Shown: in pieces, positions 1 to 6,239 of the stretch | Numbering within the stretch: the first letter of the stretch is position 1 | Layout: each line of letters starts with the position of its first letter | Assembly (NCBI GenBank): GCA_046290435.1 | Contig: JBKAGO010000075.1 | Location: 1-10,215 of the forward strand | DNA from: CAVQUE01 sp046290435 | GTDB taxonomy: Bacteria; Actinomycetota; Acidimicrobiia; Acidimicrobiales; UBA8592 | Direction of reading: 5' to 3' | DNA: 10,215 nt | The notes under the pieces: model-generated | Databases searched by the model: none | What the model saw: only the letters and a program-made list of their open reading frames with translations | What the model was told of the DNA's origin: nothing | Made by a program: the position numbers and the translations under genes

Positions 1-1
1 G

Positions 2-844
2 ACGTTGTATGGGTATACGGGTCAGCGCCGCGACACCAGCGGGCTGATGTGGTATCGGTCGCGGTACTACGATCCGTTGGTGGGGCGTTTCACGCAGGCT
101 GACACGATCGTGCCCGACGCGGCGACGCCGGCTGCGTTCAACCGGTACAGCTACGTGATCAACAACCCGTTGAAGTACGTGGATCCGACGGGGCATTGCT
201 ACGGGCTTCCCGCGGACGCTGCTGCTGCGTGTGTGGGTGTGTTCGATGATTCTCCGCTGGCGGGCGGGTATCACCTCGAGACCTGGGGTGCTGCCGGTGA
301 GCTCGGCTGCGGTCATGTCATCTGTGAGACCACGGCCACCCAGCAGGGCACGCCGGGCGGCTCGGTGGGTGTGACGATCGATACCTTCATCGCACAGGCT
401 GACGGCTCCCGGCGTGTCGGCGACCAACGGGCAACATTCAACGTTGCTCCCTGGGACCCGATGGGCGTTTCCTTCGGCGCAGGCGTGTATGCGCGCAGCT
501 CTCAGGGATGGGGAACGCTTGCAAACGCGTCGATCCTCGTCGCTGCTGGCGTAGTCACCATCTCATGTGTTGCGGCCACGGCCGGCATATGCGGCGGCGC
601 CTTGGGTACGGCTGCTGGCGTCCTTGGCACCGGCGCAGCGGCTGGGGCGGCTACTCATGCCGTGAGCGGCTCGGACAAGGACCTTCAAGGATACGGATGG
701 GCAGCCATCGAAGGTGCGATCTGGAACTCGCTCTCGCTTGGTATACCACCCGCGAAGTACAACCCAATGATCTCATCTGCTCGGCATGCCAGGCCTCAGA
801 CCACGGTTCAGCTAATTCGGGAAGGATGGTGGTCTCCATGGTGA
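2..844 (+). CDS. Rhs/YD-repeat polymorphic toxin, C-terminal part (5' end outside window)
   Basis: This is the 3' end of an Rhs-family gene whose frame is open to the left edge. Rhs proteins are large, usually exported shells that carry a variable toxic tip used against neighbouring cells. The start of the window encodes the end of the conserved core: GYTGQRRD, then RSRYYDPLVGRFTQAD, then NRYSYVINNPLKYVDPTGH, with DPTG at 182-193. About 215 residues follow. The first 75 or so (to about 420) form a linker that is shared with the second Rhs copy at 1829-2014. The rest is unique. It contains a long Gly/Ala hydrophobic stretch (about 520-660, ILVAAGVVTISCVAATAG onward) and a short polar end closing in EGWWSPW. 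I see no known toxin catalytic motif. The stop codon overlaps the start of the next small gene, as expected for a toxin-immunity pair. The TTG at 5 is not a real start. Family assignment is firm; the toxin activity is unknown. Confidence 0.9.
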   Translation, partial: TLYGYTGQRRDTSGLMWYRSRYYDPLVGRFTQADTIVPDAATPAAFNRYSYVINNPLKYVDPTGHCYGLPADAAAACVGVFDDSPLAGGYHLETWGAAGELGCGHVICETTATQQGTPGGSVGVTIDTFIAQADGSRRVGDQRATFNVAPWDPMGVSFGAGVYARSSQGWGTLANASILVAAGVVTISCVAATAGICGGALGTAAGVLGTGAAAGAATHAVSGSDKDLQGYGWAAIEGAIWNSLSLGIPPAKYNPMISSARHARPQTTVQLIREGWWSPW

Positions 845-1062
845 CTCCTGGAGAGGAAACGGGACGGAATCTGCGCCAGACGATGGGCGACATCCTGACT
901 GACCCATGGAGACTTCTAGCTTTGGTTGCCTCATTTTGTGCTGCGTTCGCTCTGCGGCACCAGTTCGACCTCGCTGATGTAGCGGTCGTGCCGATAAGTG
1001 TTGCTTCCTTCACGCTTATGACCTGGATGGTGGAAGGACTGCGGCACTATTGGCAACGGTGA
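838..1062 (+). CDS. Small two-helix membrane protein, candidate immunity protein to the upstream Rhs tip
   Basis: This encodes 74 residues starting MVTPGEETGRN. I predict two membrane helices at about residues 24-39 (PWRLLALVASFCAAFA) and 46-65 (ADVAVVPISVASFTLMTWMV), with a basic end. The start codon lies in ATGGTGA, so it overlaps the Rhs stop (842-844) and suggests translational coupling. GGAAGG at 820-825 is a ribosome binding sequence inside the toxin's end. An in-frame ATG at 826 would add four residues but sits directly against that GGAAGG, so 838 is preferred. I do not recognise the family. The immunity role is inferred only from position, since Rhs tips are normally followed at once by their cognate immunity gene. 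Membrane location would fit a toxin that acts on the inner membrane. Codon use has the same mixed third positions as the Rhs gene, unlike the GC-biased genes to the right. Confidence 0.62.
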   Translation: MVTPGEETGRNLRQTMGDILTDPWRLLALVASFCAAFALRHQFDLADVAVVPISVASFTLMTWMVEGLRHYWQR

Positions 1063-1181
1063 GAGTTCGTCGTGCCCGACCAGCCCCTTGGCTATTGGAA
1101 TGGAAGTGGTGGAGACGCTGAGCGGCCGGTAATCGCTCTGGATCCTGGGCGTGGGATGAATTTGCAGCATCGTGCCCGCGA

Positions 1182-1211
1182 ATGCGGGTCCGCATGCGGG
1201 TCCGCATGCGG
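1182..1211 (+). repeat. 12-bp tandem repeat at the start of the displaced Rhs core
   Basis: The unit ATGCGGGTCCGC occurs at 1182-1193 and 1194-1205, followed by half a unit to 1211. It stays in frame with the Rhs core fragment and codes for a repeated AGPH before AVSSITVSG. The repeat lies close to where Rhs homology begins, after the candidate immunity gene and an in-frame stop at 1157-1159. It may be a slippage scar or mark the recombination junction; which one cannot be told here. Confidence 0.7.
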
Positions 1212-1828
1212 TGTCGTCGATCACGGTGTCGGGTGTCGGGGCGGGGACGCACAGTTTCGCCTATGACGCAGCGGGGAACATGACGTCGCGGTCGATCGTG
1301 GGTCAGGGCACGCAGTCGATGGGCTATGACGTGTTCGGTCAGATGACGTCGTTGTCCCAGGGTGGGGTGACGACGCAGTATCTGTATGACGCGTTCGGGA
1401 GGCGGGTTCGGGAGGCGGGTCCGGCTGGGCATACGGTGTTCGTGGATCGGTGGGCTGAGCATGACGGGTCGTTCCATACGCAGCATTTCTTCATCGGTGA
1501 TGCCCGGTTCGGGTTCCGGTACAACAACTCGTTGACGTATGTGGTGAGTGATCATCTGGGTTCGGTGATCGCGTCGAACTTCACGTTCTTCAACGATGCG
1601 AAGTGCGGGCGTATCTGCCGTCGTAACGTTGGTGGGAGTAAACCGAGTGCCCGTTCTATACGTGGGTCAGCGTTGGAACAGCACGACCTGATGTGGGCTG
1701 GTCCGGTACTAATCGGTGGTGGTGTTTAGCAGGCTGACAATCTGCCCGGCGACGCCGTATGCCTCAACCTACAGCTACTCCGACACCAGGTTGACCTACG
1801 GGCACGTACGGCTACCAGCCGACGGTGC

Positions 1829-2014
1829 CGATGCGTGTGGGTGTGTTCGATGATTCCCGCTGGCCGGCGGTATCACCTCGAGACCTGGGTGCTGCCGGTC
1901 ACTGGGCTGCGGTCATGTCATCTGTGGACGACCCCCAGCAGGGCAGCCGGGCGGCTCGGTGGGTGTGACGATCGATACCTTCATCCCACAGGCTGACGGC
2001 TCCCGGCGTGTCGG
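1829..2014 (+). repeat. Second copy of the linker after DPTG (first copy at 226-420)
   Basis: This stretch matches 226-420 at the DNA level, from GTGTTCGATGATT through CACCTCGAGACCTGG and GACGATCGATACCTTCATC to CCCGGCGTGTCGG. The two copies then diverge within a few bases of 420 and 2014. The left half of this copy has about seven small gaps relative to the first copy. The right half (about 1948-2014) has none. The shared part is the region through which the two toxin tips could recombine. Confidence 0.85.
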
Positions 2015-2495
2015 TCACCTCAGGGCGGTATTCAACATCGATCGCTTGAACCCGATGGGCGGGACCTTCGTCTCTTACCCGATCTCAGTCCCTGGAGGTA
2101 CACGAATTCCTGGCAGCTGGACTCTGTTGCTGGGGCCGGCGGTTTCGCCCTTGCATCCGGGGGCGTAGGAGGGAGCACCTACGCCCTCTGCGGGGGCGCG
2201 GCAGCTGCGGGTGGCGTGGCCCAGGTTGGTGTGGGAGCTGCGCGAGGTGATCGCAGTCAGGTCGTGACAGGCGGGTTCAATGCTGCGGGCGGTGGACTCG
2301 GGGCGCTTGGGGGGACGGCTGCACGCGCAGTTGGCGCTGCTGACGAGGCGGTGTTCTTCGGAAACGAGTTCATGGGCTCTCAAGTAGCGACTTCACTTGC
2401 AACCGACGTAGCAACCTTCGCCGGCAACACAGCGCTGAGTCATGCAACGTCCGGTCAGGTGCCGGCGTGTCCCCTCGTGCGGCCGGAGTGCTGAC

Positions 2496-2768
2496 ATGGC
2501 CCGACAGTTGAACGCAATCCAAATGTTCTTTGTCTTCCTCCTCGGGTCCGCCGCGTTTGCTGGATGGGTAATGAGGAATGGGGGGCTGCGGTTGAATGAA
2601 GCACTGGGCTACGGTATTGTTGCGTCGCTTGGTGTTTGCCTCTGGGGCTATTCGATGAGGCCCGCTGAGGAAGAGCAACCTCTGGGTCGCGTGATCCTGA
2701 AGCGAGCCGGTCAGATAACCGGTGCTCTGCTCTTCGTGATGGCCGGTCTCTACGCCTTGTCACGGTGA
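2496..2768 (+). CDS. Small three-helix membrane protein, candidate immunity protein to the second Rhs tip
   Basis: This encodes 90 residues beginning MARQLNAIQMFF. Three likely membrane helices lie at about residues 8-26 (IQMFFVFLLGSAAFAGWV), 36-54 (ALGYGIVASLGVCLWGYSM) and 70-88 (GQITGALLFVMAGLYALS). A charged loop PAEEEQPLGRVILKR lies between the second and third. The ATG is preceded by GGAG at 2485-2488 with 7-base spacing and begins two bases after the stop of the Rhs tail, so the gene was built to be read with it. An upstream in-frame ATG at 2442 lies inside the Rhs tail and is rejected. I do not recognise the family. It has no obvious similarity to the first candidate immunity protein beyond being a small membrane protein. 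That is expected for immunity proteins to different tips. Unlike its toxin partner's core, this gene is intact. Confidence 0.65.
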   Translation: MARQLNAIQMFFVFLLGSAAFAGWVMRNGGLRLNEALGYGIVASLGVCLWGYSMRPAEEEQPLGRVILKRAGQITGALLFVMAGLYALSR

Positions 2769-2953
2769 AATCGCGGGTGGTCTGAGATCTGCGTGTTTCC
2801 ATCCATGGAACCGCATGACAAACTCGGCTTACAGACCCCGCTGAGCGGATCCCGATGATCGGTCCAGGCGTTATGCGGCTAATCGGACTTGAGCGGGGTA
2901 TCTGGCCAGGGCACTCATCGAGATCGGCCGTTCGCTGACATCTGTCGTCGCTG
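2769..2953. other. Convergent intergenic region with clustered small palindromes
   Basis: This region separates the rightward immunity gene from the leftward helicase gene, and I see no coding signal. It holds TTCCATCCATGGAA (2797-2810), CCGCTGAGCGG (2838-2848) and CCGATGATCGG (2852-2862). It also has a wider inverted pair, ACCCCGCT at 2835-2842 and AGCGGGGT at 2892-2899. The two 11-bp palindromes share the form CCGnTGAnCGG and are centred 14 bp apart. None has a T tract, so they are not classical terminators, although between convergent genes they could slow transcription from either side. They could instead be binding or recombination sites at the edge of the Rhs island. Confidence 0.5.
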
Positions 2954-4600
2954 TCAGGCCAGGCGGGAGAGCCACTTGTCGGCCTCGACCAGGCGCTTCT
3001 CGAGCTGGGCCACCGTGGCCTCGGTGATGCGGTCGATACCGGCCAGGCGGTTGAGCTCGCCGTTGATCTGCGCGTGGGACTGCCCCGTCAGGTTGACGAT
3101 GGCGCGCACCCGGTCGGCGTTGCGGGTGCGCAGCGACTCCTTCTCCTGCTTGCGGGTGCGGATCGACGCCAAACCACCGCCCGGTGAGGGCGCGTCGCCG
3201 CGGCCCGGCAGCGGCGGGGGAGGGGGCAGATCGACCGGGTAGCCCACCATGTCGTCGGGCCGCGCCACCAGATCCTCGTGCGGGTCGAGACCGTCGGTGG
3301 GCGGCGCCGCGGTCAGCACCGTCGACGACAGGGCGGCGAACAGCGACATCTGTTCCTCTCCGCCCGGGGGCCGACGCAGCTCGTCCAATGCGGCGGGGTC
3401 GTCGCCGTCGCGCTCGCGGCGCTTGTCGATGCTGTGGCGTCGCTGCTGCGCGATCGACGCCGCATGCACCCGCAGGCGGGGGTCGTCGGGCAGGTACATG
3501 TAGGCGCGCTGGCTGCGCAGCCCAGCGGTCCAACGGGCGATGCGCCCGACGGCCTGGCGGAAGAACATCGCCGTCGTCGTGGTGGTGGCGAACACGCCGA
3601 CGCGCAGACGCGGGATGTCGACACCCTCGGAGATCATCCGCACCGCGACGATCCACTGGTCCGAGCTCGCACCGAACCGTTCGATGACCCGCGAGGCGTT
3701 GGGGTCGTCGGACAGTGCGATGGACGGCGTCACGCCGTGGCGCCGCTCGATCATCGACGCGATGCCTCGGGCGTGCTCGTGGTCGGTGGCGATGATCAGC
3801 CCGGCCGCGTCGGGATGCTCGGTGCGGATCTCGGTGAGCCGGTGATGGGCGTGGTCGACGACCGTCGGCAGCCACTGGCCCTCGACCGACAGCGCCGTGC
3901 GCAGGCGGGCGCCCCACTCGGTGCGTAGGACCTCGTCGTCGAAGGTCGCCGAACGCTCCTCGCCCTCGGCGCTGAGCCACTCCATGTGCCCGTCGAAGCG
4001 GGGGAAGAAGACGGGGCGGACCACACCGCCCTCGGTGAGGGCCTCGCCGTAGCCGTACTCGTAGTCGGGCATGGCCTCGCCGTAGTCGCCGAAGGTGTAC
4101 TCGACGAACGGGATGGGGTTGTCGTCGGTGCGGAACGGCGTGCCCGACAACAGCAGCCGGCACCAGGCCTCCTCGAACGCGACGCGGACGCCGTCGCCCC
4201 AGGACCGGTCGCTGGCGGCGTGGTGGACCTCGTCGAGGATGGCGAAGCCGCCCCGGACGAGCTCGCGCAACACCCGGGCCGACGAGGCGGCCTGGGCGTA
4301 GGTGACGACGATGCCGTGCATGTCGGCCGGCAGGCGACCGGCCGCCGCCGACCAGTCCGGGTCGAGGTGGAACCCGAACCGCAGCCCGGCCTCGGCCCAC
4401 TGGGTCTTGAGGTGCTGGGTCGGCACCACCACCACGATGGGCAGGTGCTCGCCCGCCAGGCGCTGGCGCGCTGCCGCCAGGGCGAAGGTGGTCTTGCCGG
4501 CGCCGGGGCAGGCGACGGCGAGGAACGACGATGGCCGCGCGTCGGCGAATCGGGTCAGCGCTTCACGCTGCCACGCCCGGAGCGTGACGCTGCGGCTCAT
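2954..4600 (-). CDS. Superfamily 2 DEAD/DEAH-like helicase (SSL2-type)
   Basis: This is a 548-residue ATP-dependent nucleic-acid translocase. The helicase motifs appear in order: a Q-like RAWQREAL (8-15), Walker A CPGAGKTT (31-38), Ia VVVVPTQHLKTQW (56-68), DEVH (123-126), SGTPFR (152-157), IV-like LIIATDHEHARGI (268-280), V MISEGVDIP (322-330) and VI QAVGRIAR (349-356). Both RecA-like lobes are therefore complete. A proline-rich linker (PVDLPPPPPLPGRG) separates them from a helical, charged C-terminal region of about 75 residues ending EADKWLSRLA. The ATG at 4600 overlaps the stop of the upstream transporter gene as ATGA, so it is almost certainly translated from the same message. The frame is open far upstream, but that part is antisense to the transporter. 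The fold assignment is firm. The substrate and pathway are unknown, and the transporter neighbour does not explain them. Confidence 0.93.
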   Translation of the reverse strand: MSRSVTLRAWQREALTRFADARPSSFLAVACPGAGKTTFALAAARQRLAGEHLPIVVVVPTQHLKTQWAEAGLRFGFHLDPDWSAAAGRLPADMHGIVVTYAQAASSARVLRELVRGGFAILDEVHHAASDRSWGDGVRVAFEEAWCRLLLSGTPFRTDDNPIPFVEYTFGDYGEAMPDYEYGYGEALTEGGVVRPVFFPRFDGHMEWLSAEGEERSATFDDEVLRTEWGARLRTALSVEGQWLPTVVDHAHHRLTEIRTEHPDAAGLIIATDHEHARGIASMIERRHGVTPSIALSDDPNASRVIERFGASSDQWIVAVRMISEGVDIPRLRVGVFATTTTTAMFFRQAVGRIARWTAGLRSQRAYMYLPDDPRLRVHAASIAQQRRHSIDKRRERDGDDPAALDELRRPPGGEEQMSLFAALSSTVLTAAPPTDGLDPHEDLVARPDDMVGYPVDLPPPPPLPGRGDAPSPGGGLASIRTRKQEKESLRTRNADRVRAIVNLTGQSHAQINGELNRLAGIDRITEATVAQLEKRLVEADKWLSRLA

Positions 4601-5577
4601 GAGGCAGCGGTTGCGTCCGGGGACCGGTCCGGCAGTGGCGGCACCGTCGGGGCGAGCGACACGACGCGGCTGCCGCGGGCGATGATGCCCACCGCCGCCA
4701 GGATGATCGCGCCGCCGAGGACCACGTTGGCGCTGATCTGGTCGCCGAACACCAGGGCGCCGCCGACCACGCCGTACAGCGGGATCAGGTAGCTGACCGT
4801 GGAGACCTGGCCGGTGGTGCCGATCTCGTTGGCGAGGAGCATCGCCCGGAAACCGAAGTAGTTGCTGAGCACTCCCAGGAAGACGATGAGCGCCGGCAGG
4901 TGCCACCAGGCGAAGCCACCGTCGGGGGTGATCGAGCGACCGAACAGCGGCAGCAGGACCAGGGCGGTGAGACCGCCGACCACCAGCTGCGGGCCGATCA
5001 GCGCCTTCGCCCCGAAGCCCATGGCGTACCTGCGGGCGAGTGCGGCGCCGCTGCCGGCACAGATGGTCCCCAACAGCGTTGCGACCAGGCCCGTGGTGGA
5101 GAGACCGCCGTCGGCGCCGGGCCCGAGCGCCAGCACGGCCACTCCGCAGATGGCGAGCGCCAGCCCGGCGCCCTTGACGGCGTTGAAGCGCTCGTCGGCG
5201 AACATGAAGTGCGCCAACAGGGCGGTGAAGACCGGCACGATCGCGATGATCAGGGTGACGATGCCCGCCGGCAGGTGCGCGAACCCGGTGTTGAACAGGA
5301 TCGCCGGGGCCGCCGACGACGACACGCCCAGGATGGCGGCGGGCACCAACGCCCCGCCCTCGAGCTCGCCGCGGCGCCAGGCGATGGCGGATGCGAACAG
5401 GCCACCGGCGATGAACGGCAAGGAACTCACCACGAACGGGTCGACCCCGTCGTCGATGAGGCCCTTGCTCATCAATGCGCCCGCACCGAGCACGGTGCCG
5501 GTGAACAGGATGAGGCGCCACACCCGCATCGACGGCGATGCGATCGCAGCCAGCAGGGGTGGGCGGGTCGAGGTCAC
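4597..5577 (-). CDS. EamA/DMT-superfamily transporter
   Basis: This is a 326-residue inner-membrane protein with about ten hydrophobic helices, arranged as two repeats of five, the EamA layout. Helices start near residue 19 (VWRLILFTGTVLGAGALM) and end near 300 (VVLGGAIILAAVGIIA). Family-like stretches are the helix-4 GIVTLIIAIVPVFTALLAH followed by DERFNAVKGAGLALAICGV, and in the second half FRAMLLANEIGTTGQVSTVSYLIPLYGVVGG. Members export amino acids, metabolites or drugs; the substrate cannot be read from the sequence. The start chosen is GTG at 5577. It has no ribosome binding site but lies 6 bases after TAGCGT, a likely -10 box, which points to leaderless translation. A later ATG (residue 17) would also keep all helices. 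The gene overlaps the helicase gene by 4 bases. The last 25 residues are a polar cytoplasmic tail. Confidence 0.92.
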   Translation of the reverse strand: MTSTRPPLLAAIASPSMRVWRLILFTGTVLGAGALMSKGLIDDGVDPFVVSSLPFIAGGLFASAIAWRRGELEGGALVPAAILGVSSSAAPAILFNTGFAHLPAGIVTLIIAIVPVFTALLAHFMFADERFNAVKGAGLALAICGVAVLALGPGADGGLSTTGLVATLLGTICAGSGAALARRYAMGFGAKALIGPQLVVGGLTALVLLPLFGRSITPDGGFAWWHLPALIVFLGVLSNYFGFRAMLLANEIGTTGQVSTVSYLIPLYGVVGGALVFGDQISANVVLGGAIILAAVGIIARGSRVVSLAPTVPPLPDRSPDATAAS

Positions 5578-5583
5578 CGTCCG

Positions 5584-5608
5584 ACGCTAGCCGTGTGTCG
5601 TCCGACAC
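5584..5608 (-). promoter_or_regulatory. Probable leaderless promoter with palindromic site, upstream of transporter-helicase pair
   Basis: On the minus strand TAGCGT (5589-5584) fits the actinobacterial -10 pattern TAnnnT. It ends 6 bases before the GTG start of the transporter, so transcription would begin at or next to the start codon. Just upstream is the inverted repeat GTGTCG-TC-CGACAC (5595-5608), placed between the -10 and the -35 positions, where a repressor would block the promoter. A second looser palindrome ATGTC-GA-GACAT is at 5619-5630. No good -35 hexamer is visible. Confidence 0.4.
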
Positions 5609-5688
5609 TGCCGCCCCGATGTCGAGACATGCGCCACAGATCCGGTTCGGCGGCCCCGGGGGTGGTGCCGGACGCAGGGCCAGCTCGG

Positions 5689-6093
5689 TCAGATGGCCTC
5701 GGTGAGGGTGACCTCGACGACGGCCTCGGGCTCGGGTTCGGTCTTGCGGATCTTGCGCCAGGCTCCCTGGCCGGCCATGAAGGCCTTCCACTTGATGCCG
5801 TACTTCTTCTTGACTCGGTCGGCGGCCGCATCGGCGTCGGCGCCCTCGAGCACCCGCGCCGTCGCCGCGAGGATGGCGGCGCCGGGGAGGATGTTGCCGC
5901 GCGAATCGCACACGGCCACCTCGACCCGCGGGTTGTTGCGGATGCGCTTGACCTTGCCGCTGGTGGCGCCGGTGACGACGACGTAGCGGCCGTTGGCACC
6001 CTGGAACCAGACCGGTGTCGGCACCGGTGTGCCGTCGCGCTTGGTGGTGGTGAGCAGCAGGTACTCGGCATCGTCGAGGGGTTCGATCCGCAT
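5689..6093 (-). CDS. PPOX-class (F420-dependent type) small oxidoreductase
   Basis: This encodes a 134-residue single-domain split-barrel protein of the pyridoxamine-phosphate-oxidase-like group, close in pattern to the Rv2061-type putative F420-dependent enzymes. Diagnostic stretches are YLLLTTTKRDGTPVPTPVWF (residues 11-30), the phosphate-binding TSGKVKRIRNNPRV (44-57), VAVCDSRGN (59-67), and KKKYGIKWKAFMAG near the C-terminus. These proteins are small cytoplasmic dimers that use F420 or FMN; the substrate is unknown. The ATG at 6093 begins MRIEPLDDAEY, the usual start of the fold. A TTG at 6129 would add 12 residues (RRRRSAVSISE) that the family lacks. No clear ribosome binding site precedes the ATG. 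The gene is divergent from the phosphotransferase and ends 111 bases before the transporter start, so it likely has its own promoter. Confidence 0.88.
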   Translation of the reverse strand: MRIEPLDDAEYLLLTTTKRDGTPVPTPVWFQGANGRYVVVTGATSGKVKRIRNNPRVEVAVCDSRGNILPGAAILAATARVLEGADADAAADRVKKKYGIKWKAFMAGQGAWRKIRKTEPEPEAVVEVTLTEAI

Positions 6094-6239
6094 CTCGGAG
6101 ATGCTTACCGCAGATCGTCGCCGACGCAACTGTCGGCGGTCGGCCGGGACCAGTTGCCCGGCGGGCCCGGCGATGTCACGCTGGCGGCTGCTGCAATGGC
6201 AGTCTTTGCAGGCTCACACATCTCCGGGGGGACTCCACG
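6094..6239. promoter_or_regulatory. Divergent intergenic region between oxidoreductase and phosphotransferase genes
   Basis: These 146 bases must carry promoters for both flanking genes. Visible structure includes an inverted pair GCAACTG (6126-6132) and CAGTTGC (6151-6157) with an 18-base spacer, and a smaller pair CTGCAA (6191-6196) and TTGCAG (6206-6211). A G-rich run GGGGGGA at 6226-6232 sits about 8 bases before the ATG at 6240 and is a plausible ribosome binding site. I do not see convincing -35/-10 pairs. The 7-bp pair is placed where a regulator of both genes could bind, but could be chance in GC-rich DNA. Confidence 0.4.

Larger units (their letters stand above)
1172..2494 (+). pseudogene. 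Displaced second Rhs tip: YD-repeat core fragment plus divergent C-terminal tail, frame broken
   Basis: An Rhs core fragment without an N-terminal part begins near 1172 (GTG; upstream in-frame stop at 1157-1159). It carries YD repeats (FAYDAAGNMTSRS, MGYDVFGQMTSLS, YLYDAFGRRVRE) and the DHLGSV motif near 1550-1570. From about 1600 the frame breaks repeatedly. The DNA of the RYYDP...DPTG core is still traceable (about 1652-1810), but small deletions remove the reading frame, and the nominal stop at 1727-1729 comes from them. Coding sense returns near 1955 (GVTIDTFIPQADGSRRVG). It loses one more base near 2099, where one extra T would read PGGYTNSWQLDS. From there it is intact to the stop at 2492-2494, ending PACPLVRPEC. 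The tail is Gly/Ala-rich and hydrophobic (VAGAGGFALASGG, FNAAGGGLGALGG). An orphan Rhs tip is the natural reading. The broken part may be real decay or a sequence-quality artefact. Confidence 0.8.

Noticed and set aside
1959..2168. Independent small gene in the middle of the second Rhs copy
   Set aside because: Its sequence is the Rhs linker in frame, and its end after about 2099 is out of frame. It is part of the broken Rhs copy.
1..2494. Second Rhs copy as a recent exact duplication of the first
   Set aside because: Restored core residues differ (YTGQRWNS against YTGQRRDT), and the tails after GSRRVG are unrelated or only weakly similar, so this is a divergent homologue.
2871..4400. Long minus-strand frame overlapping the helicase gene, Arg/Pro-rich
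   Set aside because: It is a shifted frame of the helicase gene, which carries all motifs in the correct frame.
2954..5577. Transporter-helicase pair as an anti-phage defence system
   Set aside because: No nuclease, methylase or other defence partner is present, and the helicase alone is not diagnostic.
4601..5911. N-terminal extension of the helicase frame
   Set aside because: This part is antisense-like frame noise over the transporter gene. The helicase fold starts at the ATG at 4600.
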